From a virus: DNA of 33,430 nucleotides. Below the pieces are notes generated by a model. The model was not told the origin of the DNA. It saw nothing but the letters and a program-made list of their open reading frames with translations, and did no database searches. How positions within the stretch are numbered: position 1 is the stretch's first letter; the number at the start of each line of letters is the position of its first letter. Below are positions 28,780-33,430 of the stretch, in pieces. The stretch lies in IMG/VR virus record IMGVR_UViG_3300032087_002190, positions 1-33,430 of that record. One strand, 5' to 3'. Made by a program: the position numbers and the translations under genes.

Positions 28780-29689
28780 GATCGATGACCTGCAAAATAG
28801 CTTGCCCAAAGTTCTGCTGTTCAAAGCCTTTGACAAAGGCATAAGTGTCATGGAATTTGTAACCACGCGCTCTAGCAAGCCACGCTGTGCTTTGTCTTTC
28901 TACATCTTCAATCTGAGCCAGCCCCCAATTGTGCCTGTGTCCGCTTATGTACAGATGAGCGTGACTTTTAAACCTAGCCATCTTGTTCTGGGCGTGAAGA
29001 GAATTCCACTCGGAATGACCCTTCATATCGTGCGCCGCGTGTATGCGGCACTGCCTACCGTTGGGAAAGTTGATACTAATTCTGGCTTCCCAATCTTCTC
29101 TTACGGTGTTAAGACCCGTCATCCATTTGAGAGGATCTCCCGCGCCAGACCACATATCGTGGTTGCCGCCAATGAGAACCAGAGGATTCATGCGGTCAAT
29201 CAACCACTCAACTAATTTCCATGCTGTTTTATGAGATGTGTCTTGTTCGCCATATAAGCGCCCTAGACGTCCAACCCAGTTGTTCTGGTGGTCACCAAGC
29301 GAACAGCCATAGATGCCACTGTATGATTCTTGTAGGGCTAAATGAGCGCGTAATGAATCCCAATCACAATAGTTGTCATCAATATGTGGATCACCATACC
29401 ATAACAAACCAATTGGTTGGTTAGATTTCATTTCAATTTCATGCCATTTGCACGCTTCTTTATGTGCTTTGCGCTTTTTAAACCGCTGATGCAAATGTTC
29501 GACCAGCGCATCAACTGGCAAATCATCTTCTGGCATTTCTGGTAAAACATAATCTACGCCGCTATCATTTGCGGCTTGTAAATGCCTGCCAAAAACAGAC
29601 TTCGATATGCCCAACGCTTCTGCCGCCGCACGTACCGACCCATGTGTTTCGTAATAACTTAAGACTTGTTCATTTGTTAGCTTCGCCAT
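28685..29689 (-). CDS. Metallophosphoesterase with N-terminal HTH
   Basis: A 334-residue protein. Residues 1-45 are a helix-turn-helix (EQVLSYYETHGSVRAAAEAL, GISKSVFGRHLQ). From about 93 on there is a calcineurin-like phosphoesterase with its metal-binding motifs in order: GDPHID (99-104), GDHQ (132-135), GGNHDMW (174-180), a histidine in AAHD, and GHRHN near 245. Such enzymes in phages are DNA or nucleotide phosphoesterases; the HTH suggests action on DNA. It lies after the lysozyme gene, overlapping it by 20 bases, so is expressed late. Its 3' end overlaps the opposing DUF6378 gene. The substrate cannot be told from sequence. Confidence 0.8.
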   Translation of the reverse strand: MAKLTNEQVLSYYETHGSVRAAAEALGISKSVFGRHLQAANDSGVDYVLPEMPEDDLPVDALVEHLHQRFKKRKAHKEACKWHEIEMKSNQPIGLLWYGDPHIDDNYCDWDSLRAHLALQESYSGIYGCSLGDHQNNWVGRLGRLYGEQDTSHKTAWKLVEWLIDRMNPLVLIGGNHDMWSGAGDPLKWMTGLNTVREDWEARISINFPNGRQCRIHAAHDMKGHSEWNSLHAQNKMARFKSHAHLYISGHRHNWGLAQIEDVERQSTAWLARARGYKFHDTYAFVKGFEQQNFGQAILQVIDPNNDSPVSWNQCFADPQEGADYLRFRQSLQQ

Positions 29690-30095
29690 TGCATTCCAAC
29701 ATCATAGCTCGTAGTTCCCTCCCACGATTACCAACCTGCTGAAACCATAAACTATCTTCCATCTCATAAGCCGCTTTATCCCACGCCCTATCTTCTAATG
29801 CCGCAATAAATTTCTTAAAGCGACTAAAGCGAGGCCAGCCCATATTGAATACCATTGAAGCTACAACCATTTGCGCTTGCTCTGGCAAGTCTGTCCACCA
29901 TTCCATGCGTTCATCTAATTCTTGGAACACAATCTCAACATCATCTTCTAAGATACACATTGCCGCTTGTGCTGAAATCGGCTGCAACAAATTATGACCA
30001 TAACCAATTGTTGGCACACCTACTGTGTCGTGATACATGTCAAGCCGTAGGCCTTCATGTTTAGCAACAAGGTCTAAAAATTTTGTTTGGTTCAT
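29670..30095 (-). CDS. Endolysin, T4-type lysozyme (GH24)
   Basis: A 141-residue muramidase. The T4 lysozyme catalytic triad spacing is exact: Glu14 in AKHEGLRLDMY, Asp23 in YHDTVG and Thr29 in VPTIGYGHNL (E-x8-D-x5-T). The rest contains VVASMVFNMGWPRFSRFKKF and WFQQVGNRGRELRAMML, as expected of the family. There is no signal peptide or SAR segment at the N-terminus, so it depends on the holin for release to the periplasm. It cuts the glycan chain of peptidoglycan at the end of infection. The start overlaps the holin stop by four bases. Confidence 0.93.
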   Translation of the reverse strand: MNQTKFLDLVAKHEGLRLDMYHDTVGVPTIGYGHNLLQPISAQAAMCILEDDVEIVFQELDERMEWWTDLPEQAQMVVASMVFNMGWPRFSRFKKFIAALEDRAWDKAAYEMEDSLWFQQVGNRGRELRAMMLECNGEANK

Positions 30096-30436
30096 TTCTT
30101 AAACATCTTTGTTAATTGTTGCACACCGAAGCTAGCGGCAAACACAACCGCAACAGCGCTTTTATAAAAATCAGGCATAGCATCAAGCGCGTCAAAACCA
30201 CGCCTTACAATATCTTCATGTCCAGTGAATGCTAATATAAGAGGAATAGAAACTAAGATTGTAAGCCACTCATCTTTCCACGAAGCGTTGGAGTTACGCG
30301 CTTGCTCAAGATTCCATTCTTGCTCTCCCGCCGCCACACGTTTAGCAACGGCAGTCTTTGCTCTTTGCGTTTCAACCTTAGATTCTACCCATGAGCCAGC
30401 AATGTTGGCTATTGGAGCTATCAATGCCTGTAACAT
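30092..30436 (-). CDS. Holin of the gene-transfer-agent 3TM type
   Basis: A 114-residue protein with the pattern of the 3TM GTA-release holins: an amphipathic N-terminal part (ALIAPIANIAGSWVESKVET), a charged helix with KTAVAKRVAAGEQEWNLEQA, SWKDEWLTILVSIPLILAF as a membrane segment (about 55-72), and a second one near FYKSAVAVVFAASFGVQQL (about 90-108) before the basic end. It makes holes in the inner membrane to let the lysozyme out. The lysozyme gene follows with an ATGA overlap. Directly upstream are an operator-like palindrome and a TTGTGCGT element, so lysis may be under separate control. Confidence 0.85.
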   Translation of the reverse strand: MLQALIAPIANIAGSWVESKVETQRAKTAVAKRVAAGEQEWNLEQARNSNASWKDEWLTILVSIPLILAFTGHEDIVRRGFDALDAMPDFYKSAVAVVFAASFGVQQLTKMFKK

Positions 30437-30451
30437 ATCAATACCCTATAG

Positions 30452-30479
30452 TGCATTAATGCAGTTTTAAACGCACAAA
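30452..30479 (-). promoter_or_regulatory. Operator-like palindrome and TTGTGCGT element before holin gene
   Basis: On the minus strand TTTGTGCGTT (30479-30470) is followed by ACTGCA-TTAA-TGCA (palindromic core 30463-30452). The gap between TTGTGCGT and the palindrome is seven bases, as before the tail fibre gene at 1.8 kb. The holin ATG is 16 bases after the palindrome. Likely a regulated start point of the lysis operon. Confidence 0.55.
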
Positions 30480-30620
30480 TTAACGCAGTTTAATTATTTT
30501 TAAGACTACATAAAGAATAGATACAACACCTAACACAAGCGCAATCCACTCATTGATTGCTGGCAACCAAAGAGGTGCAGAGATACCACCAGTTGCTATA
30601 GCTATATCGTTCTGGTTCAC
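30480..30620 (-). CDS. Small membrane protein, 46 aa, possibly second holin/antiholin
   Basis: A short gene with GTG start at 30620, overlapping the TGA of the tail protein gene (GTGA). The product, VNQNDIAIATGGISAPLWLP and then AINEWIALVLGVVSILYVVL with a KIIKLR end, has one clear transmembrane helix (about residues 24-41) and a basic C-terminus. Small proteins of this kind lie beside holin genes in marine podoviruses. The size, single helix and place just before the holin gene suggest a holin-like or holin-modulating role (pinholin or antiholin). It is encoded with no spare bases between neighbours, which supports its reality. Confidence 0.65.
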   Translation of the reverse strand: MNQNDIAIATGGISAPLWLPAINEWIALVLGVVSILYVVLKIIKLR

Positions 30621-31114
30621 CCTGCAATCTCCATGAGTGTCATGCTAGAAGTCCCACCATAATTTGTGCCGCCAGAGTGTCTATTAACATACCCTGTTCC
30701 ACCGTCAACACGATACTGAAGTTTGTATGTAATTGCTGATGTTGTTGCTGGACTATCCAAGAACGGTCTAACACTATGATAAAATCCTGAATCATCTGAA
30801 TAATGATTTATAAAGGAATCAGCACTACCAATATTAGGGTTTTCAGAGAGAACCGTTGTTCCTCTAAGCAATCTATAAAGCAAAGTAGTAGAACCAGCCA
30901 TTGCTTGACAAGTCTGGACGGTTACTAAAATTTTATTACTCGCAGAAGAAGGGGTTATAGAAAGACTGAAACCTGAAATATCTGCATAACTAGTGCCAGT
31001 GCGAGTTAGCAAATCTTCAAAAGAAAGAAACTTAACCTGCAACACAGTACCACTAGGCAAGCCAGCCGATGTTACATTGGTAAGAGACTGATTGTTTAGT
31101 TTGATGAGTGCCAT
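30617..31114 (-). CDS. Tail fibre-type protein, 165 aa (paralogue)
   Basis: A 165-residue beta-rich protein from ATG 31114 (MALIKLNNQSLTNVTSAGLP); GGGAG precedes that ATG, so the earlier in-frame start is not used. The middle, PSGTVLQVKFLSF and SITPSSASNKILVTVQ, and the end, FLDSPATTSAITYKLQYRVD and then SSMTLMEIAG, are closely like the C-terminal part of the neighbouring 271-residue protein. It is probably a receptor-facing or shaft domain, split or duplicated from its neighbour. The 18 bases around its start are identical to those at 33114. Confidence 0.75.
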   Translation of the reverse strand: MALIKLNNQSLTNVTSAGLPSGTVLQVKFLSFEDLLTRTGTSYADISGFSLSITPSSASNKILVTVQTCQAMAGSTTLLYRLLRGTTVLSENPNIGSADSFINHYSDDSGFYHSVRPFLDSPATTSAITYKLQYRVDGGTGYVNRHSGGTNYGGTSSMTLMEIAG

Positions 31115-31124
31115 GTCAGTCTCC

Positions 31125-31940
31125 CTATCCCGCAATTTCTGTTAATGTAATAGTGCTTATTGCGCTATAAGTCGCAGAGCGTCTGTTGATGTCTAAAATG
31201 CCACTGCCAAGTTCTACTTGTATCTTGTATGTCGTTGCAGAGGTTGTTGCGGGGCTGTCCAAATACTTCATACTTGCCGTCTCGCCTCTAGTTGCATTAA
31301 CTGTAACACCAACAGTAGCTTGGTCTCCTTGTCCAGTAACACCAAGACCAATAGGTGTGCTACCTCTGACAATTCTGTATTTTATCGTGGAAGCCGCAGA
31401 TGTTGTATGTGCGCCAATATGAAAATCAACCATAATTTTGCTTGATGTAGAACTAGGCGTAATGCTTGCAGTTAAACTAGGAATATCAACCCAAGTGGTT
31501 GACGTTGTTGTAAAGTAGTCGGATTTAACACCTTGAACCACTTGTAACACAGAGCCAGTTGGCAAGCTGTTAATTTTAGCCGCAGTAACAGCGCCGTCCT
31601 GTATCTTGGCTGTAGTAACAGCATCAGTACCAATCTTGTTAGCCGTTACAGCCCCATCAGTAACCGAACCAACACCCAGCACATCACCCAGCGCAACAAC
31701 AAAGTCAATGCTGTCTGAGGCTGTCAGAGCCGTATCAAAGATAAGGTTGCTACCTGACACTGTAAAGCTATCCTGTGGTGCTTGGATAACACCGTTTAGC
31801 GATACGAGTAGCTGGTTGGCTGTCTCTGGAAAGTATGCCGCAGAGTTTAGCGTCAATGCGTATGTGGCTGTGGCAGAAGCAGTAAGAGCATCCAGCTTGT
31901 GGAAGCCACCGCCTACTGGTGATTTACCTATATAGGGCAT
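31125..31940 (-). CDS. Tail fibre protein, 271 aa
   Basis: A 271-residue protein. The N-terminal part (1-100) starts MPYIGKSPVGGGFHKLDALT and has the strand pattern of the short tail attachment domain of cyano-/pelagi-podoviruses: ANQLLVSLNGVIQAPQDSFT, DSIDFVVALGDV. A repeat section with Ala/Thr/Lys follows (GAVTANKIGTDAVTTAKIQD). The last 145 residues share the fold of the 165-residue neighbour: PTGSVLQVVQ, SITPSSTSSKIMVDFHI, YLDSPATTSATTYKIQVEL, STITLTEIAG. It is thus a complete short fibre: attachment domain, shaft, and head. Confidence 0.82.
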   Translation of the reverse strand: MPYIGKSPVGGGFHKLDALTASATATYALTLNSAAYFPETANQLLVSLNGVIQAPQDSFTVSGSNLIFDTALTASDSIDFVVALGDVLGVGSVTDGAVTANKIGTDAVTTAKIQDGAVTAAKINSLPTGSVLQVVQGVKSDYFTTTSTTWVDIPSLTASITPSSTSSKIMVDFHIGAHTTSAASTIKYRIVRGSTPIGLGVTGQGDQATVGVTVNATRGETASMKYLDSPATTSATTYKIQVELGSGILDINRRSATYSAISTITLTEIAG

Positions 31941-32122
31941 TATTCTGCCTCCGCTATTGTTAGTTCGCCAGCGTCCACCTGACGCATGATTTCTGCGTAG
32001 TGGCGGTTGGCTGGGTCAAGGGGAACGAACATCTCTGTGCCGTCAATGGTGGCCTTTACGCCAGCTTGCGTTCCATCAAGGTCATTGTAATACTGTGCGT
32101 TTGTTATTGTCATGCTATCCAT
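31940..32122 (-). CDS. Small tail-fibre-associated protein, 60 aa
   Basis: A 60-residue acidic protein, MDSMTITNAQYYNDLDGTQA. The pattern ITNAQYYNDLDG--AGVKATIDG, MFVPLDPANRHYAEIMRQVD and AGELTIAEAE is a familiar short protein encoded among tail fibre genes in marine phages. It may be a fibre assembly chaperone or a small structural piece; neither is proven. GGAG is well spaced before the ATG. The stop codon overlaps the start of the 271-residue fibre gene. Confidence 0.7.
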   Translation of the reverse strand: MDSMTITNAQYYNDLDGTQAGVKATIDGTEMFVPLDPANRHYAEIMRQVDAGELTIAEAE

Positions 32123-32124
32123 TT

Positions 32125-33114
32125 TTACAACTCCGCATCCAGCGTTGCATTCATACTGCCAGAAGAATTCCCAGTTCCAGTTCCGCTTCCATTTACTTGA
32201 TAACTTCCTGTGCTTCCAAGCTGGGAATTAACTGAGTAACTCGTTGAGTAAGCATCCCCCAAACTTGTTATTGATGGCGATGTCCTCATATTTACTTCAT
32301 GCCCAGCCACGAAAGTGCCGTCACTTCTAGTTATAAATGCCATAGAAAATGCCTGAAAATATCTTCTGCATCTCTGCCACTCATCCCCATAAGACCGATG
32401 CTCAAATGGTGTGGCTTCGCCTACTTCAAGCTGTACGCCTGTGATGTACCAATCATTGCTGGTGCTGTCAGATAAATTAACTTGACCTACCGCACGATTA
32501 GCATTTGTTCTGCTTTCCCAAACGGTTGCCAGCGTTCCGCTAGTTAAGTTTGACCCAGCCGCCAGCCAAAATATAACTTCTAAAGATGAGTTTGCATCAT
32601 TTGTTAAACTGCCTGTAGTATCCGCTGGTACAGTTATGGTCTTATTTTCCCAAGTATTTGCAGAAGAAATTGTATATGATTGTGATGTTGAACGTGAGTT
32701 GTCTGTGTCGTTAAACTCAACAATATAAGTTCCTGTCTTTGCAGATTTAACCCAGAAAGAAAGGGTCATTTGTAAAGAATCTGGCGTTCCTTTTTTAAGG
32801 TGTTGCAGATTTTGACCTTCAAAAATAGTGGCTATGTTTAAATAGTCACCAGAGGCAGGAGAAGCATCCGCAGTCGTACAATCCATTTTCAAAGAGTAAG
32901 CAAATCCGCTTGGAGCAGATGTTGATTGACTTTGGGTATATGTTCCAAGACTTGAGATGTTTGTTTTAAATCTGTCTACAGTTTTGTAACCACTGCTAGT
33001 TATTCCTGTGCTACTCGTACCCCTCTGGGCAACCTGCATCGCACCATTGATGATAAGATTTCTCGCCCCTGCATATTGCTCTTGAGAGGCTGGTAGTATT
33101 TTTGATAATGCCAT
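32125..33114 (-). CDS. Tail fibre / receptor-binding protein with carbohydrate-binding-like core
   Basis: A 329-residue protein, MALSKILPASQEQYAGARNL. It continues with IINGAMQVAQRGTSSTGITS and GYKTVDRFKTN, a very common opening of phage fibre proteins with a jelly-roll, carbohydrate-binding-like domain (about 40-235; FWVKSAKTGTYIVEFNDTDN, NDWYITGVQLEVGEATPFEH, RSYGDEWQRCRRYFQ). The last 80 residues are Gly/Ser/Asn-rich (VNSQLGSTGSYQVNGSGTGT), probably the variable receptor-facing end. It is followed by the 60-residue accessory gene and starts with an 18-base sequence identical to that of the 165-residue fibre gene. Confidence 0.85.
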   Translation of the reverse strand: MALSKILPASQEQYAGARNLIINGAMQVAQRGTSSTGITSSGYKTVDRFKTNISSLGTYTQSQSTSAPSGFAYSLKMDCTTADASPASGDYLNIATIFEGQNLQHLKKGTPDSLQMTLSFWVKSAKTGTYIVEFNDTDNSRSTSQSYTISSANTWENKTITVPADTTGSLTNDANSSLEVIFWLAAGSNLTSGTLATVWESRTNANRAVGQVNLSDSTSNDWYITGVQLEVGEATPFEHRSYGDEWQRCRRYFQAFSMAFITRSDGTFVAGHEVNMRTSPSITSLGDAYSTSYSVNSQLGSTGSYQVNGSGTGTGNSSGSMNATLDAEL

Positions 33115-33124
33115 GTCAGTCTCC

Positions 33125-33430
33125 CTATGCTTTCACGCAGTACATCATAGCGATGTTGCGTGGTCTTACGTCATCTGTTGCTGTAATTATTCTAGAAGAA
33201 TCAAAGCCTATAAATTGACCACCAGAACCAGCGGCAGATTCAATAGTAGACCTATAAGATGTTGAGCCTTCTTCTATAAATGGATTTGTAAACCCAGTGT
33301 AATCATAAGCGTTTATTCTTGCTGTATGATGGTCACCAAACTTACCATATAAACGAGGAATACCATCTGTTTGAGAAGAGGCAAATGTTCTGCCGCTATC
33401 CGTACCTTTGCCGTTATCCCAACCACGAAT
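33125..33430 (-). CDS. Tail fibre C-terminal fragment, collar-like end, cut by window edge
   Basis: An open frame enters from the right edge and stops at TAG 33127-33125, giving the last 101 residues. They include GRTFASSQTDGIPRLYGKFG, a central GSTSYRSTIESAAGSG part and the end RPRNIAMMYCVKA. The end RP-NIA-MYC-KA is the classical C-terminus of tail fibre and collar-domain proteins that bind the receptor. It lies directly before the 329-residue fibre gene, eleven bases apart. Its start is outside the window; it could be the C-terminus of the fragment at 1-133 if the genome is circular, but only with missing sequence between. Confidence 0.8.
   Translation of the reverse strand: MRGWDNGKGTDSGRTFASSQTDGIPRLYGKFGDHHTARINAYDYTGFTNPFIEEGSTSYRSTIESAAGSGGQFIGFDSSRIITATDDVRPRNIAMMYCVKA

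Noticed and set aside
1-33430. Direct circular closure of the window (tail fibre start at 1-133 joined to fibre end at 33125-33430)
   Set aside because: Both are minus-strand fibre fragments in the right order, but joining base 1 to base 33430 puts them in different frames, so sequence must be missing.
32125-33430. Diversity-generating retroelement acting on the fibre genes, as in BPP-1
   Set aside because: No reverse transcriptase gene, no template repeat and no C-type lectin variable end were found in the window.

Overview
The window is most of the genome of an apparently temperate podovirus, seen as a phage or prophage contig with no complete host gene. The virion genes have the order and protein types of the T7/BPP-1 group of short-tailed phages: terminase, portal, scaffold, capsid, tail tubes A and B, three internal virion proteins, tail fibres. 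There is no phage RNA polymerase or DNA polymerase, so transcription and DNA synthesis must use the host. A 47-bp block just after a tyrosine integrase matches the 3' part of a bacterial tRNA-Thr (anticodon GGT) and is almost certainly attP. The gene style (many small stop/start-coupled genes around the terminase, tail proteins of the marine cyano-/pelagi-podovirus type, a gene-transfer-agent-type holin) suggests a marine, probably alphaproteobacterial host. That host call is an inference.

Layout. (1) 1-19420, minus strand: late genes, read from the small terminase near 19.4 kb down to tail-fibre genes at the left edge. Between the two terminase genes lies a cluster of seven small or unknown genes. 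(2) 18.96-19.75 kb: a visibly G+C-richer stretch with the small terminase, a 12-bp direct repeat around it, and a very large imperfect inverted repeat (19573-19747) directly before the first rightward gene. (3) 19753-28779, plus strand apart from the repressor: an early gene of unknown role ending in a strong terminator, ArdC-type antirestriction protein, leftward repressor facing a Cro-like gene, a second HTH regulator, a Holliday-junction-resolvase-like nuclease, an O-like replication initiator with internal iterons, a possible partner protein, a YqaJ exonuclease, an ERF annealing protein, a protein with an SSB-type C-terminal tip, an excisionase-like protein, integrase, attP, and two small genes. 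(4) 28685-33430, minus strand: metallophosphoesterase, T4-type lysozyme, holin, a small membrane protein and a set of tail-fibre genes. Both window ends cut tail-fibre genes in the same orientation, so the genome may be circularly permuted with some sequence missing; the reading frames do not join directly.

Regulation. A short palindrome with the form ACTGCA-N4-TGCA recurs upstream of genes in both the early and late regions, always with the better-conserved half on the upstream side. In three early control regions it occurs as a pair 41-42 bp apart, about four helical turns. This looks like the operator network of the lysogeny repressor. A second element, TTGTGCGT, precedes several late transcription units, in two cases at exactly the same distance from the palindrome. 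The repressor has an S24/LexA-like C-terminal half but seems to lack the Ser-Lys catalytic pair, so ordinary SOS self-cleavage is unlikely.

How the parts work together: the integrase places the phage in tRNA-Thr; the repressor/Cro switch controls the early operons; the O-like protein probably recruits the host replisome at iterons in its own gene; exonuclease, ERF protein and SSB-tip protein form a Red-like recombination module; the late minus-strand operons build a T7-like particle; holin and lysozyme release it.
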